Notes under the pieces: model-generated
Told to the model about the DNA's origin: nothing
Database searches by the model: none
What the model saw: only the letters and a program-made list of their open reading frames with translations
Source: Bacteroidales bacterium
GTDB lineage: Bacteria; Bacteroidota; Bacteroidia; Bacteroidales; UBA932
Reading direction: 5' to 3'
DNA: 64,000 nucleotides
Assembly (NCBI GenBank): GCA_017614795.1
Contig: JAGABD010000021.1
Span: 1-64,000 of the forward strand
Translations under genes and position numbers: made by a program
In this document: piece by piece, positions 57,105 to 64,000 of the stretch
Layout of the letters: each line of letters begins with the position of its first letter
How positions within the stretch are numbered: position 1 is the stretch's first letter

Positions 57105-59570
57105 ATGGACTTCAAGCGCGTAGAGGAGAAACTGGGTTTCGACCGCGTCCGGCGGGCGATAGCGGACCGTTGCAATACGGATTACGCTGCCGCGAGGGTG
57201 CGGGACGAATCCTTCTCCAACGACCGCGCTACTATCCGCCTGAGGCTGCAGCTCACCGACGAGATGCGCCTCATCTGCATGTTCGAGGACAATTTCCCTT
57301 CGTCCGGCTATATCGACGCCAAGCCTTTCCTGGAGACCCTGGAAGGCGAAGGAACCCGCATCGACGTGCTCTCGCTGGGCAAACTCAAGACGGTTCTCGA
57401 CACGGTCCGGCGCATCTGCGCTTTTCTTTCCGGCGTAAAGGACGGGGTTTATCCCAAGCTAAAGAAACTCGCTTCCGGCGTGATGGTATACCCCGAGGTT
57501 TCGCGGCGCATCGAAGGCATCCTCGACAAGTACGGCGAGGTGCGCGACTCCGCTTCAGACGAACTCTTCGCGATAAGGCGGGACCTTCGCGCCAAGGAAG
57601 GCCTGATTGCCAAGAAGGCCGCGGCGGTTCTCGCGCAGGCGGTGGCGAACGGGGCTTCCGATTCCGACGCTTCGGTGGTGGTCCGCGAAGGCAAGTACCT
57701 CGTTCCGGTGACAGCGGCGTACAAGCGCAAGGTGGCGGGCTTCGTCTACGGCGAATCGGCAACCGGCAAGACCTGCTTCATCGAGCCGGCCGAGGTGGTG
57801 GAACTGGAAAACGAACTCTCCCAGCTCCGCTTCGCAGAGACCCGCGAGATTGAGAAGATCCTCTTCGAGTTCACTGAATTCCTGAGGCCCTATCTGCCCG
57901 AAATAATACTCAGCGCCGAATTCCTCGGCGAGATAGATTTCCTGATGGCGAAGGCCCGCACGGCGCTGGAGTACCGCGCCGGAATGCCCGTCATCTCCGA
58001 CGACGGCAGCCTCAGTCTCCGCAAGGCGCGTCATCCCCTTCTCGAAGCGGCATTGCGCCGCGAAGGACGCGAGATGGTGCCACTCACGGTGTTCCTGACG
58101 CCCGAAAAGCACATCCTGCTCATTTCCGGGCCCAACGCAGGCGGAAAGTCGGTCTGCCTCAAGACCGTGGGCCTGCTGCAGTATATGTTCCAGTGGGGAA
58201 TGCTCATCCCTACTTCCGAAAGCAGCGAACTGCCCGTCTTCGACCGCATCTGCGTGAGCATAGGCGACGACCAGAACCTCGAAAGCGACCTCAGCACCTA
58301 TTCGGGCTTCCTCACCGATATGCGCGGGCTGCTCTCGGAGGCCGACTCAAACACCCTCGTGCTGATAGACGAATTCGGCTCGGGCACCGAACCTGCCGCA
58401 GGAGGAGCCATCGCGGAAGCGATTCTGGCCGAAATCGACAGGCGCGGCTGCTACGGAGTGCTCACCACGCACTATACCAACCTGAAACTCTATGCTTCCG
58501 GCGCGCAGACCGGAGTGATCAACGGGGCCATGAGTTTCGACGCCACCCGCATAGAGCCTCTGTTCCAGTTGGAGACCGGTCTGCCGGGCAATTCCTTCGC
58601 CTTCGAGCTCGCCCGCAAGATCGGACTTCCCGAAGCCATCGTCAAGGATGCCGAAACCCGTGCCGGCGAGGAATATGTGGGCATAGAGCGCAACCTGCGC
58701 AAGATCGCACGCCGCCGCAAGGCCCTCGATGAAAAGCTCCAGAAGGTCAAGCATACCGACAAGGAACTCGAAGCCCTGACCGAGGAATACCGCCAGTTGC
58801 TGGAAGAGGTGCGTTCGCAGAAGAAGAGCATAATCGAGCAGGCGAAGCACGAGGCGGAAGACATAATCAAGGGCGCGGGCAGCCAGGTCGAGCGCACCAT
58901 CCGCGAAATCCGCGAGAGTCAGGCCGACAAGCAGCGCACGAAAGAAGCGAGGGCGGACCTGCAGGGCTTCCTCGGCGCCATCGCACAGAAGAAAACCCGC
59001 GACGAATATATCGAGCGCAAGATAGAGAGGCTGGAGAAGAAATCGGTCCGCGCCGGCAGGGCGAAACCCGTAGAAGCGGCGCCCGAAAAGAAGGCCGAAC
59101 CGCTGAAGGTGGGGGAGAAAGTGAAGGTGAAGAACGGCGGGATGGTCGGAGAAGTGTCGAGAGTGAGCGCCCGCAGCGTCACGATAATAATCGGCAGCAT
59201 CAGCAGCACCATGTCGCCCGACGCGGTGGAACGCATCTCCTCCAACGAATACAACGAAACGGCGAAACGGGTGTTCCAGCCGCCCCGCCAGCAGTTCGGC
59301 GACAGCATCTACGAGCGGAAGCTTCGCTTCAAACCCGAAATAGACCTCCGCGGCGAAAGGCTGCAGGAGGCGCTGGAGGCGGTGATGCATTTCGTGGACG
59401 ACGCGATGATGCTCGGAATGGGCAGCGTCCGCATAATCCACGGCAAGGGCACGGGAGTGCTCCGCGAAGAGATACAGAAATACCTGCGCACCGTTCCCGG
59501 GGTGTCGGGCGTGGCGGACGAGGACATCCGTCACGGAGGCACGGGAGTAACCATCGTGACATTCAGTTGA
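57105..59570 (+). CDS. mutS2: MutS2 with C-terminal Smr domain
   Basis: The protein has 821 residues. It lacks the mismatch-recognition domain of MutS. The ATPase core is intact: Walker A LLISGPNAGGKSVCLKTV and Walker B LVLIDEFGSGTEPAAGG. A long helical clamp/coiled coil follows (KVKHTDKELEALTEEYRQLL). The C-terminal Smr nuclease domain has IDLRGERLQEALEAVMHF and VRIIHGKGTGVLREEI. MutS2 suppresses recombination in some species and in Bacillus acts on collided ribosomes; the role here is not determined. It lies 3 nt downstream of cdaA. Confidence 0.96.
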   Translation: MDFKRVEEKLGFDRVRRAIADRCNTDYAAARVRDESFSNDRATIRLRLQLTDEMRLICMFEDNFPSSGYIDAKPFLETLEGEGTRIDVLSLGKLKTVLDTVRRICAFLSGVKDGVYPKLKKLASGVMVYPEVSRRIEGILDKYGEVRDSASDELFAIRRDLRAKEGLIAKKAAAVLAQAVANGASDSDASVVVREGKYLVPVTAAYKRKVAGFVYGESATGKTCFIEPAEVVELENELSQLRFAETREIEKILFEFTEFLRPYLPEIILSAEFLGEIDFLMAKARTALEYRAGMPVISDDGSLSLRKARHPLLEAALRREGREMVPLTVFLTPEKHILLISGPNAGGKSVCLKTVGLLQYMFQWGMLIPTSESSELPVFDRICVSIGDDQNLESDLSTYSGFLTDMRGLLSEADSNTLVLIDEFGSGTEPAAGGAIAEAILAEIDRRGCYGVLTTHYTNLKLYASGAQTGVINGAMSFDATRIEPLFQLETGLPGNSFAFELARKIGLPEAIVKDAETRAGEEYVGIERNLRKIARRRKALDEKLQKVKHTDKELEALTEEYRQLLEEVRSQKKSIIEQAKHEAEDIIKGAGSQVERTIREIRESQADKQRTKEARADLQGFLGAIAQKKTRDEYIERKIERLEKKSVRAGRAKPVEAAPEKKAEPLKVGEKVKVKNGGMVGEVSRVSARSVTIIIGSISSTMSPDAVERISSNEYNETAKRVFQPPRQQFGDSIYERKLRFKPEIDLRGERLQEALEAVMHFVDDAMMLGMGSVRIIHGKGTGVLREEIQKYLRTVPGVSGVADEDIRHGGTGVTIVTFS

Positions 59571-59594
59571 CCACATACATAACACTAAAACGAT

Positions 59595-60692
59595 ATGACA
59601 AACCATAATTATTGCGTAATCCTGGCCGGCGGTATCGGCTCGCGTTTCTGGCCTATCAGCCGCGAGGACTGCCCCAAGCAGTTCCTGGACCCGCTGGGCA
59701 CCGGGAATACCCTGCTCAAGACCACCTGGGACAGGATGAGGCGGAGTTTTCCGGCGTCCAACATCCTTATAGTGAGCCTTGCCAAATACAAGCCTCTCGT
59801 CGAGGAGCAGATTCCCGATCTTCCTGCGGAAAACCTGGTGCTCGAACCCTACGGACGCAGCACCGCCCCGTCGATTTCCCTCGCCGCGAGGGTGCTTCTG
59901 CACCGCGACCCCGAGGCCGTGATGCTGGTGACCCCTTCCGACCACCACATCGGCGACAAGCTTCTGTTCGACAAGGCCGTCAAGGAGGCCCTTGCCTATG
60001 TCTCCGCCCACGACGTCCTGCTCACGATGGGTGTCGTACCCACCAGGCCCGACGCCAACTTCGGCTACATACAGGTTACGGGAGGCAAGGACGCCGGCGC
60101 CGACGGACATCCCGTAAAGGTGAAGACCTTTACCGAGAAGCCTGACCCCGAGCTTGCGAAAGTGTTCATCGAGAGCGGCGAGTTCCTCTGGAACAGCGGT
60201 ATCTTCGTATGGAAGGCGTCGGTCATCCGCCGCGAAATCCAGAAGCACGCCCCCGAGATCTCCAAGGTCTGGAAAGGCTGGGAGAACGCGCTGGGTTCGG
60301 CCTCCGAAAGCGGCTTCGTGCAGAGGGCGTACGCCGACAGCCCCCGCAATTCCATCGACTACGCCCTTATGGAGAAGTCCGACAACGTCTGGGTGCTTCC
60401 CGTGAAGTTCGAATGGGACGACCTCGGCACCTGGGATTCGCTTTACGGCTTCTTCTCCCGCCACAATCCTTCGGGCAACGCCGAGATGGTGGCAGGCCCC
60501 AAGATCATTCGCGACGCTTCCGGCAACGTGATATTCTCGGACACCAAAAACAAGTTGCTGGTTGTCCGCGGGCTGGAGGATTATATGGTCATCGATACCG
60601 GCGACGTGCTGGTGGTGTGCCCCCGCGACGGCAAGTCCCTGCAGGACACTCTTTCCGAGGTCTCGATGCCCGAATTCGCCGATTTCAAGTAG
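59595..60692 (+). CDS. manC: Mannose-1-phosphate guanylyltransferase
   Basis: The protein has 365 residues, a single-domain GDP-mannose pyrophosphorylase without the isomerase half. The nucleotidyltransferase loop appears as VILAGGIGSRFWPISRED. Other family segments are MLVTPSDHHIGDKL, FTEKPDPELAKVFI, FLWNSGIFVWKASVI and EWDDLGTWDSLYGF. The product GDP-mannose feeds mannose, fucose and other sugar-nucleotide-dependent polysaccharide synthesis. A short gap of 24 nt follows mutS2 and no promoter is evident; yraN starts at the next base after its stop. Confidence 0.94.
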   Translation: MTNHNYCVILAGGIGSRFWPISREDCPKQFLDPLGTGNTLLKTTWDRMRRSFPASNILIVSLAKYKPLVEEQIPDLPAENLVLEPYGRSTAPSISLAARVLLHRDPEAVMLVTPSDHHIGDKLLFDKAVKEALAYVSAHDVLLTMGVVPTRPDANFGYIQVTGGKDAGADGHPVKVKTFTEKPDPELAKVFIESGEFLWNSGIFVWKASVIRREIQKHAPEISKVWKGWENALGSASESGFVQRAYADSPRNSIDYALMEKSDNVWVLPVKFEWDDLGTWDSLYGFFSRHNPSGNAEMVAGPKIIRDASGNVIFSDTKNKLLVVRGLEDYMVIDTGDVLVVCPRDGKSLQDTLSEVSMPEFADFK

Positions 60693-61073
60693 ATGCGTAC
60701 GGCCCGTCAGAACCTGGGTGCCGCCGGAGAGCAGCGGGCCTGCGAATTCCTTTCGGAACGCGGGATGCAGATTCTCGAGCGCAACTGGCGTGGCGGGCAT
60801 ACCGAGATAGACATCATCGCCCTTGACGGGCAGGGGGTGCATTTCGTCGAGGTGAAGACGCGGGTCGCCCCGGTTATGGCCGCTCCCGAGGAAAACGTCC
60901 GGGCAGGCAAGCAGAAAACCCTCGTGAAGGCCGCGCAGGCCTTTCTGCACAGCCCAGATCGCGAGGCCATAAGCGAGAGCGAGGTGTTCTTCGACGTGGT
61001 GAGCGTGGTGTTCGACGGGGAAACCGCGGAGGTGCAGTTCTTCCCGCAGGCTTTCATCCCGATGTATTTTTAG
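60693..61073 (+). CDS. yraN: YraN/UPF0102 nuclease-fold protein
   Basis: The protein has 126 residues. Endonuclease-like core residues are visible: NLGAAGEQRACEFL, NWRGGHTEIDIIALDG and VHFVEVKTRV, giving the E-x(n)-D-x(n)-ExK pattern of the restriction-endonuclease-like fold. The family (UPF0102) is near-universal in bacteria but its function is still not established; DNA repair or recombination has been proposed. It starts immediately after the manC stop. Confidence 0.93.
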   Translation: MRTARQNLGAAGEQRACEFLSERGMQILERNWRGGHTEIDIIALDGQGVHFVEVKTRVAPVMAAPEENVRAGKQKTLVKAAQAFLHSPDREAISESEVFFDVVSVVFDGETAEVQFFPQAFIPMYF

Positions 61074-61074
61074 T

Positions 61075-61082
61075 TATCTTTG
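61075..61082 (+). promoter_or_regulatory. -7 box TATCTTTG for the M20 peptidase gene
   Basis: A perfect TAnnTTTG overlapping the end of the yraN region, 8 nt upstream of the ATG at 61091. Confidence 0.6.
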
Positions 61083-61090
61083 CAGGGCTT

Positions 61091-62089
61091 ATGCAGGATT
61101 TGGAACTATTTCGCAGAATGCTTTCGGTCGATTCCACCTCGGGACGCGAGGCGGAGTTCACCGCCCTTCTGAAAGGGCAGCTTAAGGCCCCTGAGCTTAG
61201 GGTATTCCCCGACGGAAACGGCGGCGAGAACCTGCTGTTCTGCTGGGGCGAGCCCCGTCTGGTGTTCTGCGCCCATCAGGATACGGTTCCTCCCTATATT
61301 GCCCCCACGGGTCTTGACAAAGATGTGATTTTCGGGCGTGGCACCTGCGATGCCAAAGGGCAGATATTCGCAATGTACGAGGCCTGCCGCCAGCTTCACG
61401 CCAATGGGAAATCCGGTTTCGGCCTGCTGCTTCTCACTGGAGAAGAGATCGGCAGTCTGGGCGCCAAGGCCTTCAGCAAGAGCGGCTTCGAGGCGGAGTA
61501 TCTGGTAATCGGCGAGCCCACCGAAAACAAGATGGTGAGCGCCAGCAAGGGCACCAAGGCTTTCGAGCTGACTTTCAAGGGCGAGGCGTTCCATTCCGGA
61601 TACCCCGGGTTCGGCCGCAGCGCGGTTGAAGGGTTCGTGGATTTCGCAAACTGGCTACGCGGCATCGATTTTCCCGTCGACAGCGTGCTGGGCGACACCA
61701 CCTGGAATATCGGCAAACTGGTCTCGGACAACCCCCAGAACATCCTCAGCCCCGAACTCAGGTGCCGTCTCTACTTCCGCACAACCTTCGCTTCCGACGA
61801 GCTTGTTTCCACCCTTTTCGGACGCGTTCCCGAAGCCATCGCAAAGAACCTCGAGGCGGTTCCTCTCGGCGGCGATTCCCCGGCAGAATATATGACTCTC
61901 GAGGGTTTCCCCGCCACGGCGGTCGCCTTCGGCAGCGACGCCCCCCATCTCAGCGGCTTCAAGCACAAAATGATAATGGGCCCCGGCAGCATCCGCCACG
62001 CCCATCGCCCCGACGAGCAGATCGCTCTCCGCGACATCGACATCGCCGTCGACTCCTATCTGCGCCTCGCCGACCGCCTGCTGCGCTAA
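61091..62089 (+). CDS. M20-family metallopeptidase (ArgE/DapE/CPG2-like)
   Basis: The protein has 332 residues. Zinc-binding segments: VFCAHQDTVPPY (first His and Asp), FGRGTCDAKGQIFAMYEA (bridging Asp), LLLTGEEIGSLGAKA (catalytic and metal Glu), LVIGEPTENKM, and a final His in GPGSIRHAHRPDEQIAL. A dimerisation lid (about 160-265) with FHSGYPGFGRSAVEG is present. It is a member of the ArgE/DapE/carboxypeptidase G2 group. As the window encodes dapD but no other recognised desuccinylase, DapE activity is a candidate; acetylornithine or acetyl-citrulline deacetylase and peptidase are the alternatives. Confidence 0.85.
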   Translation: MQDLELFRRMLSVDSTSGREAEFTALLKGQLKAPELRVFPDGNGGENLLFCWGEPRLVFCAHQDTVPPYIAPTGLDKDVIFGRGTCDAKGQIFAMYEACRQLHANGKSGFGLLLLTGEEIGSLGAKAFSKSGFEAEYLVIGEPTENKMVSASKGTKAFELTFKGEAFHSGYPGFGRSAVEGFVDFANWLRGIDFPVDSVLGDTTWNIGKLVSDNPQNILSPELRCRLYFRTTFASDELVSTLFGRVPEAIAKNLEAVPLGGDSPAEYMTLEGFPATAVAFGSDAPHLSGFKHKMIMGPGSIRHAHRPDEQIALRDIDIAVDSYLRLADRLLR

Positions 62090-62130
62090 AAAATTGCAGG
62101 TCAGGCGCTTGCATTTCCAAAAAATATTCG

Positions 62131-62138
62131 TATTTTTG
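62131..62138 (+). promoter_or_regulatory. -7 box TATTTTTG for the L3 ribosomal operon
   Basis: A perfect TAnnTTTG with a leader of about 57 nt to the rplC ATG, the longest leader in the window. The initiation region would fall in the palindrome at 62140-62158. Confidence 0.6.
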
Positions 62139-62139
62139 C

Positions 62140-62158
62140 ACCCCCTAAATTAGGGGGT
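62140..62158. repeat. 19-bp perfect palindrome at the predicted rplC transcription start
   Basis: ACCCCCTAA-A-TTAGGGGGT, immediately downstream of the -7 box. The one-base centre makes a tight hairpin unlikely, so a DNA operator is as plausible as an RNA element. Confidence 0.55.
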
Positions 62159-62199
62159 AAATATTTAAGTTACTTATTAACAATTAATTAACAAAACCA

Positions 62200-62826
62200 A
62201 TGCCTGGATTAATTGGAAAGAAAATCGGAATGACTTCCGTTTTCGGTGCTGATGGAAAGAACCTTCCATGCACCGTTATCGAGGCTGGTCCGTGTGTTGT
62301 TACGCAACTGCGTACGGTTGAAAAAGATGGTTATGCCGCCGTACAGCTTGCCTATGACGAAACTACAGAAAAACACGCCAGCAAGGCTCTCCAGGGCCAC
62401 TTCGAAAAGGCAGGGACCACTCCTCATCGCAAGCTCGTCGAATTTCCGGCGGACTTCGCAGGGGAACTCAAACTGGGCGACACTCTTACCGTAGCCGACA
62501 TCTTCACTGAGGATGTGGCTTTCGTCGATGTCGTCGGTACTTCCAAAGGAAAGGGTTTCCAGGGTGTTGTGAAGCGCCATGGCTTCGCCGGTGTCGGCGG
62601 CCAGACTCACGGCCAGCACAACCGTCTGCGTCACCCCGGTTCCATGGGTGCATCTTCCTGGCCTTCCCGCGTATTCCCCGGAATGCGTATGGCAGGTCAT
62701 ATGGGAAATGAGCGCGTGAAGGTGTTCAACCTTCAGGTGATCAAGGTCATCCCTGAGAACAATCTCGTTATTGTCAAGGGTTCCGTCCCCGGAGCCAAGG
62801 GTTCTTATTTAATTTTGGAGGCGTAG
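62200..62826 (+). CDS. rplC: 50S ribosomal protein L3
   Basis: The protein has 208 residues. It binds 23S rRNA near its 3' end early in assembly and reaches the peptidyl-transferase centre. Signature: the N-terminal [14 protein letters not shown] and the loop [20 protein letters not shown] containing the Gln methylated in E. coli. Unlike the standard S10 operon order, rpsJ is not immediately upstream; the preceding gene is an M20 peptidase. rplC therefore heads the transcript, with its own promoter and an A-rich leader lacking a Shine-Dalgarno. Confidence 0.98.
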   Translation: MPGLIGKKIGMTSVFGADGKNLPCTVIEAGPCVVTQLRTVEKDGYAAVQLAYDETTEKHASKALQGHFEKAGTTPHRKLVEFPADFAGELKLGDTLTVADIFTEDVAFVDVVGTSKGKGFQGVVKRHGFAGVGGQTHGQHNRLRHPGSMGASSWPSRVFPGMRMAGHMGNERVKVFNLQVIKVIPENNLVIVKGSVPGAKGSYLILEA

Positions 62827-62830
62827 CGTT

Positions 62831-63457
62831 ATGAAACTTCCCGTTTATAAAATCGATGGAACCGATTCCGGAAAGCAGGTCGTCCTCGACGATGCAGTGT
62901 TCGGAATCCAGCCTAACGACCACGCTATCTGGCTCGATGTGGTCCAGTATCTCGCAAACCAGCGTCACGGCAACTCCAAGACGAAGGATCGCAGCGAAAT
63001 CGCTCACAGCACCAAGAAACTCGGTCGCCAGAAAGGCGGCGGCGGTGCACGTCACGGTTCGCTCAAGGCCAACATCTTCGTGGGTGGCGGTCGCGTATTC
63101 GGACCCGTTCCGCGTTTCTATCACAACAAGCTCAACAAGAAGGTCAAGTCTCTCGCACGTTGCTCTGCACTTTCGTACAAGGCAGCCGAGAAGGCCATCA
63201 CCATGGTAGAGCCGTTCGCGATGGAAGCTCCCAAGACCAAGGAATTCGCACAGATCATCGCCAACCTCAAGGCAGGCAGCCGCAAGGTTCTCGTGGTGCT
63301 TCCCCAGAATTCCGACAATATTTTTCTTTCATCCCGTAACCTTCCTGAGGTGAATGTCATCACCGTGGACGAAATCAACACCTACGCCATCATGAATGCA
63401 AATTCTCTGGTAATGGTCGACGGCGTCCAGGACATCCTCGCCGAAAGGAAAAAATAA
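62831..63457 (+). CDS. rplD: 50S ribosomal protein L4
   Basis: The protein has 208 residues. Conserved loop residues that line the exit tunnel are seen in the segment GRQKGGGGARHGSLKANIFV, with GGGRVFGPVPRFYHNKLNKK after it. In E. coli, L4 represses the S10 operon by binding its leader; whether that operates here is unknown. It starts 4 nt after rplC; a GGAGG sequence in the rplC end precedes the ATG, one of the few Shine-Dalgarno-like sites in the window. Confidence 0.97.
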   Translation: MKLPVYKIDGTDSGKQVVLDDAVFGIQPNDHAIWLDVVQYLANQRHGNSKTKDRSEIAHSTKKLGRQKGGGGARHGSLKANIFVGGGRVFGPVPRFYHNKLNKKVKSLARCSALSYKAAEKAITMVEPFAMEAPKTKEFAQIIANLKAGSRKVLVVLPQNSDNIFLSSRNLPEVNVITVDEINTYAIMNANSLVMVDGVQDILAERKK

Positions 63458-63466
63458 TTCAGAGCG

Positions 63467-63757
63467 ATGGGAATCTTAATTAAGCCAATAGTTACAGAGA
63501 AGTTGACGGCTCAGGGCGAAAAGTTGAACCGTTATGGCTTTGTGGTGGACCGCAACGCCAACAAACTTCAGATAAAGGAAGCGGTGGAGAGCGCCTACGG
63601 CGTGACCGTCGCTGAGGTTAACACAGTCAATTATCACGGCAAACGCAAGCAGCGCTACACAAAGGCGGGGCTTCTCCGTGGCCGCATGAACCACTTCAAG
63701 AAGGCGTACATCACCCTTCAGGGAGAGGACAAGATTGACTTCTACGCCAATATATAA
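63467..63757 (+). CDS. rplW: 50S ribosomal protein L23
   Basis: The protein has 96 residues. An N-terminal ILIKPIVTEKLTAQGEKLNR and a later VNTVNYHGKRKQRYTKAG are typical. It sits at the tunnel exit and is the docking site for trigger factor and SRP. It lies 9 nt after rplD in the conserved L3-L4-L23-L2 order. Confidence 0.97.
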   Translation: MGILIKPIVTEKLTAQGEKLNRYGFVVDRNANKLQIKEAVESAYGVTVAEVNTVNYHGKRKQRYTKAGLLRGRMNHFKKAYITLQGEDKIDFYANI

Positions 63758-63758
63758 T

Positions 63759-63765
63759 AGGAGGG
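63759..63765 (+). promoter_or_regulatory. Strong Shine-Dalgarno AGGAGGG before rplB
   Basis: AGGAGGG with 7-nt spacing to the ATG at 63773. Notable because most genes in this window, especially promoter-proximal ones, show no Shine-Dalgarno. Confidence 0.6.
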
Positions 63766-63772
63766 ACAAGTT

Positions 63773-64000
63773 ATGGCAATCAAGAAATTCAAACCGGTAA
63801 CCCCGGGTCAGCGCAACAAGGCTATCAGTTCCTTTAGCGAGATTACCACGAAGAAGCCCCACAAGGCGCTTCTCGAGCCCCTCAAGAGCACGGGCGGACG
63901 TAACAACACCGGTCAGATGACCGTTCGTTACATCGGTGGCGGTCACAAGAGAATGTACCGCATCATCGACTTCCGCCGCACCAAGGACGAGTGCACCGCG
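63773..64000 (+). CDS. rplB: 50S ribosomal protein L2, N-terminal part (cut by window edge)
   Basis: 76 codons are visible, beginning [20 protein letters not shown] and continuing with [20 protein letters not shown], diagnostic of L2. L2 is required for subunit association and peptidyl-transferase activity. The remainder of the gene and of the operon lies beyond the right edge. The start is set by the Shine-Dalgarno AGGAGGG 7 nt upstream. Confidence 0.96.
   Translation, partial: MAIKKFKPVTPGQRNKAISSFSEITTKKPHKALLEPLKSTGGRNNTGQMTVRYIGGGHKRMYRIIDFRRTKDECTA

Noticed and set aside
58347..60950. Minus-strand open frame of 867 codons opposite mutS2/manC/yraN
   Set aside because: Antisense to three well-supported genes.
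1..64000. tRNA, rRNA, insertion sequences, integrases or prophage genes
   Set aside because: I looked for cloverleaf-like intergenic segments, transposase motifs and terminal repeats and saw none. The only gaps over 300 bp without a confident gene are 26057-26494, where only the tentative 76-aa ORF lies, and 34669-35202, which holds the hairpin repeats and C-rich block.

Overview
The window is a 64 kb chromosomal segment of a fairly GC-rich (roughly 58-60 % by eye) member of the Bacteroidales. Four things point there. Promoters carry the Bacteroidetes -7 box TAnnTTTG, and Shine-Dalgarno sequences are mostly absent. Secreted proteins are typical of the group: a FISUMP-domain lipoprotein, a C10 peptidase, S46 and S8 peptidases, a PorV-like barrel, and a lipoprotein with a BACON-like region. 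A second EF-G paralogue is present, and MurA has Asp at the catalytic Cys position. The genus cannot be fixed from this sequence. Coding density is very high; most neighbours overlap by 1-17 nt or lie within 12 nt of each other.

Layout. 1-3.3 kb: a truncated surface lipoprotein, a small leader-like ORF, a two-helix membrane protein and a YeiH-type transporter, all on the minus strand. 3.4-7.9 kb: a CpXC protein, a 982-aa secreted HExxH/beta-propeller/barrel protein and a thioredoxin-like lipoprotein. 7.9-11.5 kb: the folA - unknown secreted protein - galM - thyA operon. 11.5-16.8 kb: C10 peptidase, collagen-like lipoprotein, NSS transporter, rnhB. 16.8-26.1 kb: mutS, glycosyltransferase, YfhO, rsmA, and an EF-G2 paralogue with altered GTPase motifs. 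26.1-32.9 kb: a small ORF, an XRE regulator with three similar inverted repeats around it, S46 peptidase, Mrp/ApbC, S8 lipoprotein protease and a PorV-like barrel. 32.9-34.7 kb: aspS. 34.7-35.2 kb: a non-coding block with three tandem hairpin repeats and a C-rich structured segment. 35.2-41.8 kb: an operon of an outer-membrane protein, SDR, PfkB kinase, LarA-like nickel racemase/epimerase homologue, pdxB and gnd. 41.8-44.7 kb: an MG2-like secreted protein and a small membrane protein. 44.7-48.2 kb: murB, murA, aminotransferase. 48.2-49.6 kb: an AT-richer two-gene island encoding a toxin-antitoxin-like pair. 49.6-56.3 kb: dapF, a PPC protein, dapB-dapA-dapD, a fused aspartokinase/homoserine dehydrogenase, and asd. 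56.3-62.1 kb: cdaA, mutS2, manC, yraN, M20 peptidase. 62.1-64 kb: start of a ribosomal-protein operon (L3, L4, L23, L2), cut by the right edge.

How the genes work together. The window encodes nearly the whole route from aspartate to meso-diaminopimelate (aspartokinase, asd, dapA, dapB, dapD, dapF), plus plausible but unproven candidates for the aminotransferase and desuccinylase steps. It also encodes murA/murB of the same cell-wall pathway. The 35.2-41.8 kb operon looks like aldonate or phospho-aldonate metabolism built around a LarA-family protein.

The two most interesting signals are these. (1) A HepT-type HEPN toxin sits next to a protein that fuses a winged-helix/AbiEi-like antitoxin region to an intact MntA-type nucleotidyltransferase, behind a promoter overlapped by a long inverted repeat. 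(2) Promoter geometry is bimodal: in 14 of 22 recognised promoters the -7 box ends only 4-8 nt before the start codon, which predicts widespread leaderless mRNAs.
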